Shown: piece by piece, positions 1 to 12,688 of the stretch
Position numbering within the stretch: position 1 is the stretch's first letter
How the letters are laid out: each line of letters starts with the position of its first letter
The notes under the pieces: model-generated
The model's database searches: none
The model's input: the letters and a program-made list of their open reading frames with translations, nothing else
Told to the model about the DNA's origin: nothing
Source of the DNA: an uncultured Myxococcales bacterium
GTDB taxonomy: Bacteria > Myxococcota_A > Polyangia > Polyangiales > Houyiibacteriaceae
Length of the DNA stretch: 38,811 nt
Reading direction: 5' to 3'
Assembly: GCA_937893795.1 (NCBI GenBank)
Contig: CALCTH010000530.1
Coordinates: forward strand, 1 to 38,811
Position numbers and translations under genes: made by a program

Positions 1-2
1 AG

Positions 3-35
3 GATATGGTCGCCGAGGCCGGCGCCGCCGAGTAG
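3..35 (+). CDS. C-terminal fragment of an upstream CDS (...[10 protein letters not shown]), truncated by window edge
   Basis: Open frame from the window start to TAG at 33-35; too short to identify. Confidence 0.3.
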   Translation, partial: DMVAEAGAAE

Positions 36-117
36 CTCGGGGCGCGCCGCCCGGAGCGATGGTACGTTCACGTGGTCCCCGGGCGGCGCGCCCTGGGACG
101 GCCTAGGAGGCAAACAC

Positions 118-2166
<2,049 letters not shown>

Positions 2167-2547
2167 GTCGTTCTCGGTCGCTACCAGATCCGGCGCGGGC
2201 GTCCGGCCGCGGAGCTCCCCGAGGGCACGCGGCAGGACGCGCGCAAGCACACGCGGCACGTGCTGCGACCCGACGCGGACGCGGTCGAGGCCTTTCTCGC
2301 GAGGCCGGACGCCGAGGCCTTCGGCGTCTTCCGCGTGCGCTACGAGGCGACGGTGGCGCGGCGCTTCGCGGAGGATCGCACGCCCTTCGATGCGCTCGCG
2401 GCCCTCGCGCGCGAGGGCGAGGTCTTTCTCGGCTGCGCGTGTCCGACGAAGCGTCAGGCGCATCCGGAGCGCTGCCATACGGCGCTGGCGCTCGCGTTCA
2501 TGAAGACGCACTACCCCGACCTGCGGATCCGCGACGAGGTGCGCTAG
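2167..2547 (+). CDS. DUF488/DUF4326-like small protein (start codon unclear)
   Basis: Open frame directly after the prkA stop: GRYQIRRGRPAAELPEGTRQDARK...LGCACPTKRQAHPERCHTALALAFMKTHYPDL; first conventional start is only GTG 2260. Confidence 0.55.
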   Translation, partial: VVLGRYQIRRGRPAAELPEGTRQDARKHTRHVLRPDADAVEAFLARPDAEAFGVFRVRYEATVARRFAEDRTPFDALAALAREGEVFLGCACPTKRQAHPERCHTALALAFMKTHYPDLRIRDEVR

Positions 2548-2576
2548 CTGCGACGCCGGCGTACTAGCCTGGATCC

Positions 2577-2969
2577 ATGAGGGAGGATCGCGTCGACGCG
2601 GCGCCGGTGAAGCGGCTGGTGCTCATCTATGCCGCCGACTTCACCCTCGGCGGTGCGCTTCGCTACGCCGTCGAGCGTGTACGCCGCCGGAAGGACCCCT
2701 GCGCGCTCTGCGACATCACGTACGAGGGCCTGCGGGAGGGCGCCGCGTGGAAGGCCTGTCGCGTGGCGTTCCCGGTGCCCGTGGACGCCGCGTACCGGGA
2801 TCAGCTCACGCCCGCGATGGCCGAGGCCGCCGGCGGAGCCTTTCCCTGCATCCTGGCGGAGCACGCGGACGGGCGTTTCACGCGCCGGGTGGGCTCTGCC
2901 GCCATCGAGGCGTGCCGCGATGACCCGGCGCCCGTGGACTGCCTCGCCGGCCTGCTCGCCCCGGCCTGA
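2577..2969 (+). CDS. conserved hypothetical protein, 130 aa
   Basis: ATG start, high-GC codon bias, coherent protein with CxxC (CALCDITYEGL). Confidence 0.65.
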   Translation: MREDRVDAAPVKRLVLIYAADFTLGGALRYAVERVRRRKDPCALCDITYEGLREGAAWKACRVAFPVPVDAAYRDQLTPAMAEAAGGAFPCILAEHADGRFTRRVGSAAIEACRDDPAPVDCLAGLLAPA

Positions 2970-3006
2970 GCCGTCACGCCGCGGGCGAACGCCCGTCCAA
3001 CGAAGC

Positions 3007-3243
3007 GTGAACGTGATCGGATTCGCGGTCGTGGCCGCTCTGGTCGCCCTGGCCTACCGCGCGTGGCGCGTGAAACGGGAGGCGTCCCCGGCGGGCCTCT
3101 GGAAGCAGCTCCTTCGCCTGACCCACGACCGGAAGGTCGCCGAGCGGCTCGTGGCCGCCGAGCAGAAGCGCGCCCCCGTGGTCAGCGAGGCGGTGGCGCT
3201 CCGCCGCGCCATCCGGCGGCTGGAAGCGGACCGGCGCCGCTAG
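3007..3243 (+). CDS. small single-TM hypothetical protein
   Basis: GTG start; VNVIGFAVVAALVALAYRAWRVKRE membrane segment then basic helical tail. Confidence 0.55.
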   Translation: MNVIGFAVVAALVALAYRAWRVKREASPAGLWKQLLRLTHDRKVAERLVAAEQKRAPVVSEAVALRRAIRRLEADRRR

Positions 3244-3273
3244 CCGCGCCAAGCGACTACCTGGCCCCGCCCC

Positions 3274-3876
3274 TCACCAGGCCACGACCTCGATCTCCGG
3301 CCACAGAGCCCTCCAGCGCTCCGTCTTGCGCCGGTAGGTCGCTTCGGAGGCGAGGGCGCGGTTCGGGCGGACGCGGAGCGCGAAGAGGTCCTCGAGACCA
3401 AAGGGCGCGTTGACGTTGCCGTCCGGCGCGAGGGCGATGGCCGTCGTGGTCGTGGGCCAGTGGTGCATCGCATCGAGGACGGAGGTGAAGGGGCGGACGG
3501 CGTAGCCGAAATGCGCCTCGTACCACTCGTGCACGCGCGCCTGGTTCACGACCTCGATGGGCCAGGGGAAGCGTGGGCCAAGGAGCGTCTCGAGGCGGGC
3601 GCGGGCCTCCTCTTCCGCGTGCGGGTTCTCGGCGTCGAAGTAGACGACGTCGAGGTCGGCGATCCCATGATGCGCGTCGCGCCCCGTGAGCGCGTTCCAT
3701 ACGGTGCCCACCACGGCGCCCGCAGCGACGGCGCCCGCCGGGAGGCCCAGCGTGGCGAGCGCGCCAAGCGCCCGGTCCAGGGCCGGAGAGCCTCGAACGA
3801 TACGGAGAAGCTCGCTGGCGCGGGCGTCGCCCATCGCCGTGGGGTCCGGCCTCACTCGAAGCGGATCCGGCTCCAT
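3274..3876 (-). CDS. nucleotidyltransferase family protein (DUF925/NTP_transf_6-like)
   Basis: 200 aa; GAVVGTVWNALTGRDAHHGIADLDVVYFDAE, IEVVNQARVHEWYEAHFGY. Confidence 0.8.
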   Translation of the reverse strand: MEPDPLRVRPDPTAMGDARASELLRIVRGSPALDRALGALATLGLPAGAVAAGAVVGTVWNALTGRDAHHGIADLDVVYFDAENPHAEEEARARLETLLGPRFPWPIEVVNQARVHEWYEAHFGYAVRPFTSVLDAMHHWPTTTTAIALAPDGNVNAPFGLEDLFALRVRPNRALASEATYRRKTERWRALWPEIEVVAW

Positions 3877-4006
3877 GACGGCATCCTAGCCCCACTTCGA
3901 CATGCCGGTCGGTGGTTGCGTCGAGGCGCCGGCCGCCTTTGGTACCTTCCGAGGCCCGGCGGGTCGGGGCGGGAGGGCTTCCTGCGCGCCGCCGGTGGAG
4001 GCCCGC

Positions 4007-5536
4007 ATGAAGATCCCGCTGACCGTCGCCGACTACTTCCGCCGCGCCGCGCAGGTCCATGGACCGCGCACCGCCGTCGTGGACGAGCCGATGGACGACG
4101 GCCTGGGGGAGCTCAGCTGGTCCCGCTTCGACGCCATGGCGCGCGGTCAGGCGGCGCGCCGCGACGCGCTGGGCTTCGCGCCCGGCGACCGGGTGGCGAT
4201 GGTCTCGCAGAACGCGGCGCGGCTGCTCGTCTCGCTCCACGGCGTGTGCAGCTGGGGACGGGTCTTCGTGCCCATCAACTTCCGCCTGAACGCGGACGAG
4301 ATCCGCTACATCGTCCGGCACTCCGGCGCGCGCATGCTCCTCTTCGACAAGTCGCTGCGCACGGAGGTCGAGGGCCTGGACGTCGAGCACAAGATCCAGC
4401 TGGGCCTCGCCACGGACGAGCGCGTCTTCGGCGGTGAAGGCGACCCGCAGCCCTGGGCCGGCGATGAGGACGCGACGGCGACCATCAACTACACCTCGGG
4501 CACGACGGCCCAGCCCAAGGGCGTGCAGCTCACGCACCGCAACCTTTGGCTCAACGCCGCCATCTTCGGGCTCCACGCCGGCGTGAGCGAGCGCGACGCC
4601 TACCTGCACACGCTGCCCATGTTCCACTGCAACGGCTGGGGCATGCCCTTCGTGCTCGCCGGCATGGGCGCCAAGCAGGTCGTGCTCCGCGCCGTCGACG
4701 GCGCCGAAATCCTCCGGCGCATCGAGGCCCACGGCATCACGCTCATGTGCGGCGCCCCGGCGGTGCTCGCGCGCGTGCTGGATGCCGCCAAGGCCTGGGA
4801 CGGCCCCATCCCCGGTGCGGGCAAGGTGCGCTTCGTGACCGCCGGCGCGCCGCCGCCGACCCGTACCATCGAGCGCGTCGAGACCGAGCTGGGGTGGGAG
4901 CTCATGCAGATCTACGGGCTCACGGAGACCGCGCCGCTCCTCACCATCAACCGCGTGCGCCCGGAGGACGACGCGCTCACCCCGGCCGAGCGCGCCGCGC
5001 GGCTCTCCCGGGCCGGCGCGCCCGCCATCGGCGTCGAGCTGAAGATCAGCGACGAGGGCGAGGTTCTCGCCCGCTCCAACCACGTGCTCGAGGGCTACTG
5101 GGAGCGCCCGGACGCGAGCGCCGAGGCGCTCCGGGACGGCTGGTTCCACACCGGCGACGGCGGGCGCCTCGACGACGAGTGTCACGTCACCATCACGGAC
5201 CGAAAGAAGGACGTGATCATCACCGGCGGCGAGAACGTGTCATCCGTGGAGGTCGAGGACGTGCTCTTCAGCCACCCGGCGGTCGCCGAGGCGGCGGTCA
5301 TCGGCGTGCCCGACGCGAAGTGGGGCGAGATGGTCAAGGCGCTGGTCGTGCTCGCGCCGGACGCCGAGGCCAGCGAGGCGGACCTCATCCACCACTGCCG
5401 GCAGAAGCTCGCCCACTACAAATGCCCGAAGTCCATCGAGTTCCGGGCGGTGCTCGCGCGGACGGCGACGGGCAAGCTCCAGAAGTACAAGCTCCGTGCG
5501 CCCTACTGGGAGGGCATGGACAAGCAGGTCAACTGA
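4007..5536 (+). CDS. AMP-binding acyl-CoA synthetase
   Basis: ATG at 4007 (MKIPLTVADYFRRA); AMP-binding motif YTSGTTAQPKGVQLTHRN, GDGGRLDDECHVTITDRKKDVIITGGENVSS. Confidence 0.93.
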   Translation: MKIPLTVADYFRRAAQVHGPRTAVVDEPMDDGLGELSWSRFDAMARGQAARRDALGFAPGDRVAMVSQNAARLLVSLHGVCSWGRVFVPINFRLNADEIRYIVRHSGARMLLFDKSLRTEVEGLDVEHKIQLGLATDERVFGGEGDPQPWAGDEDATATINYTSGTTAQPKGVQLTHRNLWLNAAIFGLHAGVSERDAYLHTLPMFHCNGWGMPFVLAGMGAKQVVLRAVDGAEILRRIEAHGITLMCGAPAVLARVLDAAKAWDGPIPGAGKVRFVTAGAPPPTRTIERVETELGWELMQIYGLTETAPLLTINRVRPEDDALTPAERAARLSRAGAPAIGVELKISDEGEVLARSNHVLEGYWERPDASAEALRDGWFHTGDGGRLDDECHVTITDRKKDVIITGGENVSSVEVEDVLFSHPAVAEAAVIGVPDAKWGEMVKALVVLAPDAEASEADLIHHCRQKLAHYKCPKSIEFRAVLARTATGKLQKYKLRAPYWEGMDKQVN

Positions 5537-5542
5537 GGCCCC

Positions 5543-6019
5543 TCAGGCCGTCGCGGCCAGGCGGCGCTGCAGGCGTCCGATCCACACCGCGAGCTCCTCG
5601 TCGAACTCCGCGGCCGTGCTCGGAAAGCGCAGGCCGGACGACGGGATGGCGATGCTCGCCGTCCGCGCCGTCATGCGCAGGATCTGGTTCTCGGTGAGCA
5701 TCATGAAGCGGTTGACCGCGGCGCGGTGCGTCTTGAACCAGTCGACGAAGTGAAGGCCCACCGTGGTCCCGTAGTCGAGGATGCCCTCGAAGGACCACGC
5801 GATGTAGATTCGGCGCCCGCGGCGCCCGTACTCGTCGGCCACGATCTGGGACATCCTCTCCGTCGCCCAGCGGGCTCCCTCGATGGTCACGTGCCCCTGG
5901 GCATGGAGCAGGTAGATGCGCTCCTGGAGGCGCCAGGACGACCCCTGCGACGCGCCGTAGTCCACCTCGGCGTGAGGCTGGCCGTGTCTCTCGAGGAGCT
6001 CTGCGAGGCGGTCACCCAT
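5543..6019 (-). CDS. hypothetical protein, possibly STAS/SpoIIAA-like
   Basis: Likely start MGDRLAELL at 6019, 158 aa; HVTIEGARWATERMSQ...IAWSFEGILDYGTTVGLHFVDWFKTHR reminiscent of STAS-like folds. Confidence 0.6.
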   Translation of the reverse strand: MGDRLAELLERHGQPHAEVDYGASQGSSWRLQERIYLLHAQGHVTIEGARWATERMSQIVADEYGRRGRRIYIAWSFEGILDYGTTVGLHFVDWFKTHRAAVNRFMMLTENQILRMTARTASIAIPSSGLRFPSTAAEFDEELAVWIGRLQRRLAATA

Positions 6020-6110
6020 GGCCTCCTGGGGAAATCGACGCCCGCACCCCGGAGTGAAGGGGCGAAGGGGTAGGCATACGGCGACGCGGTCGAGCTGGTA
6101 CACCGGGGCC

Positions 6111-7517
6111 ATGAGCACTTCGGAAGTCGGAACGAACGACGTCGGGATCATCGGACTGGGCGTCATGGGTCAGTCGCTGGCGCGAAACTTCGCGCGGAAG
6201 GGCTTTCGCGTGGCGGGCTTCGACCTGGACCCCGAGGCCGGGCGGCGGCTTCAGGCGGCCGAGCCCGGGCACGAGTTCGCCATCGCCGAGGACGCGGCCG
6301 CCTTCGTTCGGAGCCTCGAGCGGCCGCGCCGGGTGCTCATGATGGTCAACGCCGGCAAGGCCGTGGACGCCGTGCTGGCCGGCCTCGCGCCGCATCTCGA
6401 GCAGGACGACATCGTCGTCGACGGCGGCAACAGCCTCTTCCACGACACGGAGCGCCGCGCCGACGACGCGAGGTCCTGGCGCTTCGTCGGCATGGGCGTC
6501 AGCGGGGGCGAGAAGGGCGCGCTCGAAGGTCCCTCGATGATGCCCGGCGGCGACGTGGAGGCCTGGGAGCGGCTTCGGCCCGCGCTCGAGAAGGTCGCCG
6601 CCGTGGGCACCGCGGGCCCCTGCGTCACGCATTGCGGGACCGGCGCGGCGGGCCACTTCGTGAAGATGGTCCACAACGGCATCGAGTACGGCGACATGCA
6701 GCTCATCGCCGAGACGGCGGCGCTGCTCCGCCGCGGCCTCGGGCAGGGTGGGGCCGAGGTCGCCGAGACCTTCGCGACGTGGAACGAAGGCGAGCTCGAG
6801 TCCTATCTCATCGAGATCACGGCGGCGATCTTCCGAACGGCGGACCCGACGAATCCGGACCGGCTGCTCGTCGACGCCATCCTCGACCGCGCCGGACAGA
6901 AGGGCACGGGCCGCTGGACCGTGCTCGCCGCCATCGAGATGGGCATCCCCATTCCAACCATCGCGGCGGCCGTCGACGCGCGCGGTCTGAGCTCCTTCAA
7001 GGCCCTTCGCGTCGCGGCGGAGCCCGCGCTCGGCCTCGGCCGGGGCCGCATCGGGGAGCTCGGCGCCGACGACCTCCGCGACGCCCTCTATTGCGCCAAG
7101 GTCGCCAGCTACGCGCAGGGCTTCTGGATGCTCCGCACGGCGAGCGAGGAGAAGGGCTACGGCACCGATCTCAGCGCCATCGCCCGCATCTGGACCGCCG
7201 GCTGCATCATCCGCGCGCGCTTCCTCGAGCCCGTGGCCGAGGCGCTCGCGGAGGACCCGGAGCGTCCGCTGGCGCTCGCGCCGGTCTTCGCCGAGGAGCT
7301 CCGCCGCCGGGTTCCGGCCTTCCGCCGCGTGGTGGCCGCGGGCGCGCGGGCCGGCCTGCCCATCCCGGGCCTCGCGGCGAGCCTCACGTGGCTCGACACG
7401 CTCACGACGGCCGACGGCACGGCGAACGTGATCCAGGCGCAGCGCGACTACTTCGGGAGTCATACGTTCCGGCGGAAGGACGCGCCGGACGTGGCCGTGC
7501 ATCACGAGTGGGAGTGA
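6111..7517 (+). CDS. gnd: 6-phosphogluconate dehydrogenase (decarboxylating)
   Basis: 468 aa; GIIGLGVMGQSLARN, GMGVSGGEKGALEGPSMMPGG, HFVKMVHNGIEYGDMQLI, FGSHTFRRKD C-terminus. Confidence 0.97.
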   Translation: MSTSEVGTNDVGIIGLGVMGQSLARNFARKGFRVAGFDLDPEAGRRLQAAEPGHEFAIAEDAAAFVRSLERPRRVLMMVNAGKAVDAVLAGLAPHLEQDDIVVDGGNSLFHDTERRADDARSWRFVGMGVSGGEKGALEGPSMMPGGDVEAWERLRPALEKVAAVGTAGPCVTHCGTGAAGHFVKMVHNGIEYGDMQLIAETAALLRRGLGQGGAEVAETFATWNEGELESYLIEITAAIFRTADPTNPDRLLVDAILDRAGQKGTGRWTVLAAIEMGIPIPTIAAAVDARGLSSFKALRVAAEPALGLGRGRIGELGADDLRDALYCAKVASYAQGFWMLRTASEEKGYGTDLSAIARIWTAGCIIRARFLEPVAEALAEDPERPLALAPVFAEELRRRVPAFRRVVAAGARAGLPIPGLAASLTWLDTLTTADGTANVIQAQRDYFGSHTFRRKDAPDVAVHHEWE

Positions 7518-7557
7518 GGCTCAAGGCGCCGGGGCCATCGCCGTACTCTCTTTCACC

Positions 7558-7752
7558 ATGAGCTCCGTCAACGGCCTCTCCACGGGCGCCCAATACGCCG
7601 GCGCCATCTTCCAGAAGGTGCAGGGCGCCGCCGAGCAGAACGGCCGCGCTGCGCTTCAGCTGATCGAAGGCGCTGGTGCGCCGGCGAAGGTCGAGACCCC
7701 GCGGCAGTCCCTGAACGCGGCTAAGGGGCGAAACCTGAACGTCGTCGCCTGA
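7558..7752 (+). CDS. 64 aa small protein, YjfB (putative motility protein)-like
   Basis: ATG start; ALQLIEGAG...GRNLNVVA resembles the YjfB-type C-terminus; lies between gnd and a hybrid kinase. Confidence 0.55.
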   Translation: MSSVNGLSTGAQYAGAIFQKVQGAAEQNGRAALQLIEGAGAPAKVETPRQSLNAAKGRNLNVVA

Positions 7753-7811
7753 GAGCGGCTTCCTCGAACGAGCGGCGCAGCTGCTAGGCTGCCGCCGGAG
7801 GACGAACCCGG

Positions 7812-9755
<1,944 letters not shown>

Positions 9756-9783
9756 AGGGCTGGGGCGGCGTGCGGAACGACGA

Positions 9784-9814
9784 CGGGCGGACCCCCGCGT
9801 GGGGAGCCCGCCCG
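9784..9814. terminator. GC-rich hairpin between the hybrid kinase and tRNA
   Basis: CGGGCGG-ac-CCCC-gcgt-GGGG-ag-CCCGCCCG inverted repeat downstream of the stop at 9755; no clear U-tract. Confidence 0.5.
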
Positions 9815-9847
9815 CATCGACCCTGAGTGGCGGCCGCTGAGGCCGGG

Positions 9848-9921
9848 TGCCGATGGCTGGAGTCGAACCAGCGACCTAGCGCGTATGAAACGCCCGCTCT
9901 AGCCACCTGAGCTACATCGGC
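9848..9921 (-). tRNA. tRNA with CAU anticodon (elongator Met, or Ile2)
   Basis: Cloverleaf on minus strand: GCCGATG TA GCTC...GAGC G GGCGT TTCATAC GCGCT AGGTC GCTGG TTCGACT CCAGC CATCGGC A; anticodon CAT; 1-72 pair is G-C so not an initiator; no encoded CCA. Confidence 0.93.
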
Positions 9922-10038
9922 GTGAGGGAGCGGAAGTATGTGCGGCGGCGAGGGCCTGTCAACGTCGATCTCGGGGCCGGTGGGCGGTGTCCGCCCGCAC
10001 TTTTCGACCCGGGCCGCCCGTCTGCTAGCGTGCGCGCC

Positions 10039-10341
10039 ATGCGACGCGCGCTGACCCTCCTCGTGTTCCTCGGCCTCGCGGTCCCCGCGGCCGCCCAGGA
10101 CATGGGCGAGGACGCCGGCATGTCCGATGGCGGCATGTCCGACGGCGGCATGTCCGACGGCGGCGCGCCGGATGGCGGAGCCGGTGACGCCGGCACGGAC
10201 GCCGGCCAGGACATGGGCACCGGCGCGGCCGAGGACGTCGAGTTCTTCCTCGCCAAGGGCGGCGGCTGCGCCGCCGGGGGCGGGTCAGGCGCGCTCGGCG
10301 CGCTGATGCTCGCGGGCCTCCTCGCTCGTCGTCGCCGCTGA
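10039..10341 (+). CDS. 100 aa secreted protein with C-terminal MYXO-CTERM-like anchor
   Basis: Signal peptide MRRALTLLVFLGLAVPAAAQ, Asp/Gly/Met repeats, then GGGCAAGGGSGALGALMLAGLLARRRR. Confidence 0.8.
   Translation: MRRALTLLVFLGLAVPAAAQDMGEDAGMSDGGMSDGGMSDGGAPDGGAGDAGTDAGQDMGTGAAEDVEFFLAKGGGCAAGGGSGALGALMLAGLLARRRR
10120..10179 (+). repeat. 15 bp in-frame tandem repeat ATGTCCGAYGGCGGC (3 near-perfect plus 1 degenerate unit) encoding MSDGG
   Basis: Units at 10120, 10135, 10150 and degenerate 10165. Confidence 0.9.
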
Positions 10342-10372
10342 GCGGGCCTCGGCCGGAGCGTGCGGTGCGCCA

Positions 10373-10430
10373 TCGGATCCCTGAACGGCGACGGGCGCGC
10401 CGGCCCAAGCCGACGCGCCCGCCGCGCGTG
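10373..10430. repeat. Direct repeat copy R1 (58 bp) containing a 12-bp-arm hairpin
   Basis: tcggatccctgaacggcgacgggcgcgccggcccaagccgacgcgcccgccgcgcgtg; 55/58 identical to 12614-12671; arms GGGCGCGCCGGC/GCCGACGCGCCC. Confidence 0.92.
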
Positions 10431-10445
10431 CCTACGGATTCTCCT

Positions 10446-12275
10446 TTACGAGCAGCCTGTGACCTCCATGGCGCCCGAGTCGTTCTCCGGGCCCTGGGGC
10501 AGAGTAGTCCCCAGCGGATCAGTTATCGCGACGGTTCCCTTTCCAACCGGGAAGTGATCCACGCCCGGGGAGGCGCAGCCGATGGTAATGACGTCGGAAA
10601 TGAACTGTAGGGTAGGAGACGTCGGTGGTGACGCGGTCCCCACAAATCCAGGATTCATGCTGAGGTCATCAGGAGCGCCGAGACAGGATGCGTCATCGCT
10701 GACATTCCAATCCGCCGAGGTAGTGCCAAAGCACTGGTTAGTTGCCGTCGTACCGTTGTCTCCTATGGCGCTCGCCATGAGTCGAAGGGACCCAGACCCG
10801 AAGTGACCGACCGCACTTGCCGTCGCTGCTTCGTTGTAGCGGAAGGATGCGCGTTCGACTGTCGTTGTGCCCGACAACGTTGCGATAGCTCCTCCAAAGG
10901 CCTTTGCGTAGTTATTCGAGAAGGATGACAACAGCACGAATCCCGAACCGAACGCGGCAATGGCGCCTCCTGCTGAACCGTCATCGCCCAGTCGATTTCC
11001 GTTTAGGGTTGAGTATTGGACTCGCCACAAGTTCTCTGCGAAGAGAGCACCTCCGTAGTTGCTCGAGGTCGAGGTCATAGTGTTATTCGAGAGATTGGAG
11101 AACTGCACATTTACGATGGTTTGGGAATAGACTGCCCCACCGGCCGAGCTCCCGAAAGCGGTGCCAGCCGCATTGTTTCGTAGGTCAGAAAAAGCTATCG
11201 AGAGCGCCCTTCCCGGTACAGCGGCGGCTCCAGCGGGAGTCTCTTCACTGTAGATTGCGCCTCCATCGGAGCCAGCGGTGTTGCCGATGAACTCGACACC
11301 TTGGTAAAAGTGGTCGAAGCCACTCCCCACGGTTTGTCCGGCGTCAACGGCAAAGACGCCACCGCCATCGGCGCCAGCGCTATTCATCGTGAAGACCGAG
11401 TCGAGAAACTCGACTCCTAGAGCCTTGCTGTAGATACCGCCGCCGTTGGCTGTTGCCGTGCTGTCCCTAATCGTAGAGTCGACACCCTCCACTTTGTATG
11501 TGTTCTCGGCCATGTGGATCGCACCGCCATCGTTCGTCGCCGTACAACTCCGAACCAACGCCGTGTCGAGTAGAAGGCCAGCACCCCCTAGCATCGTTCC
11601 GGGGGGTCGTACGGCGTAGATGCAACCACCGTTCTGCGCCGTGCCGTTTTGCACCGTCATGTTCTCCAGTGTGAGTATGCTGGGCGATACTTCTCCGGTA
11701 TCGGGCGCGGCGAGGAGAGGGAGAATGGCATGGAAGACGCGGTCAGCATTTAGCCCGTCGACGATATGGGCCGTCGGCGAGGTGCCCATGCCGACGATCC
11801 GGACCTGTTCTGTAACGTCCAGATCACCTCGGTCTGCGTTGTCCTCGGCTCCACCTGCGCCATTGAGGACCGTCAGTGAGTATGTTCCTCCACCGGGCGC
11901 GTCCAGCTGGATAGTATCGTGGCCAGGGCAGTTGTTTGCCCACTGCACAGCGGCGCGCAGGGTGCACTCGGCGCTTGGTAGCGTTGACGTACAGGTGGGT
12001 TCAGGAAGATCCCCGCATTCCGCAACGGTTAGCGGAGGTGCCGGTGCGTCCGCCAGAGTGACTACGCGAAACGTCCTGGCACTCGCCGACGAGGGAATCA
12101 GGGAACCAAGGAGAGAGGCCGCCAATAAGGTGGTATAGAGATTAGAGTAGGATGCGGCTCGTTTCAGAGTCAACGATTTCGGGATGAGTGTGAGGTCTAT
12201 GGTCTTGTGATCGTCCATGGTAACATACTGCCAGTGCCGATTTGCGGCCACAAGCTGATCCGTGACAGGCATCAC
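10446..12275 (-). CDS. CSLREX-domain, right-handed parallel beta-helix (POMP-like) repeat protein
   Basis: Signal-like segment LYTTLLAASLLGSLIPSSASA; CSLREX-like AECTLRAAVQWANNCPGHDTI; repeats such as NNAAGTAFGSSAGGAVYS, NGTAQNGGCIYA; true start may be internal (e.g. MDDHKTIDL). Clearly lower GC than neighbours. Confidence 0.85.
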   Translation of the reverse strand: MMPVTDQLVAANRHWQYVTMDDHKTIDLTLIPKSLTLKRAASYSNLYTTLLAASLLGSLIPSSASARTFRVVTLADAPAPPLTVAECGDLPEPTCTSTLPSAECTLRAAVQWANNCPGHDTIQLDAPGGGTYSLTVLNGAGGAEDNADRGDLDVTEQVRIVGMGTSPTAHIVDGLNADRVFHAILPLLAAPDTGEVSPSILTLENMTVQNGTAQNGGCIYAVRPPGTMLGGAGLLLDTALVRSCTATNDGGAIHMAENTYKVEGVDSTIRDSTATANGGGIYSKALGVEFLDSVFTMNSAGADGGGVFAVDAGQTVGSGFDHFYQGVEFIGNTAGSDGGAIYSEETPAGAAAVPGRALSIAFSDLRNNAAGTAFGSSAGGAVYSQTIVNVQFSNLSNNTMTSTSSNYGGALFAENLWRVQYSTLNGNRLGDDGSAGGAIAAFGSGFVLLSSFSNNYAKAFGGAIATLSGTTTVERASFRYNEAATASAVGHFGSGSLRLMASAIGDNGTTATNQCFGTTSADWNVSDDASCLGAPDDLSMNPGFVGTASPPTSPTLQFISDVITIGCASPGVDHFPVGKGTVAITDPLGTTLPQGPENDSGAMEVTGCS

Positions 12276-12613
12276 CTATCATCGGTGACCCGTAGGATGC
12301 GCGAATGCGAAGTTGCGCTTTTTACGCCGTTACCTATACGAAAACGACCAGCCCGCAGGCTGTGAGAATAGCGGATAAGGCTGCCGTCCCGTTCTCACGT
12401 TATCTCGGGCAGCTGAAGCCGCCTTCTTGAGTTCGGGATAGACGAGCCGGAGGAAATGCGGTCGCAGTCGAGTTGATCCCAGACCGTACTTCGTCGACGC
12501 AGCGAAACATGAGGGGCCCTTCTTCGCGCCTACGAGGGTCGAGCGCGACCCGTTGATCACGCGCCTCGTACGCTGGCGAATCCCCCGAGGCACTAAGAGC
12601 AGCAGTCGTTCAG

Positions 12614-12671
12614 TCGGAGCCCTGAACGGCGACGGGCGCGCCGGCCGAAGCCGACGCGCCCGCTGCGCGTG
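12614..12671. repeat. Direct repeat copy R2 (58 bp) containing the same hairpin
   Basis: tcggagccctgaacggcgacgggcgcgccggccgaagccgacgcgcccgctgcgcgtg; 18 bp downstream of the stop of the 12689-15826 gene. Confidence 0.92.
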
Positions 12672-12688
12672 TTCGTGCGGTGCCCTGC

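Noticed and set aside
3257-5185. 642 aa minus-strand ORF over the acyl-CoA synthetase
   Set aside because: Antisense artefact; the plus-strand synthetase is unambiguous.
9848-9921. Initiator tRNA-fMet
   Set aside because: Position 1-72 is a G-C pair, not the mismatch expected for a bacterial initiator; elongator Met or Ile2(CAU) is more likely.
10373-12671. Integron attC cassette
   Set aside because: No RYYYAAC/GTTRRRY core sites and no integrase in the window; only the gene-plus-3'-hairpin geometry is similar.
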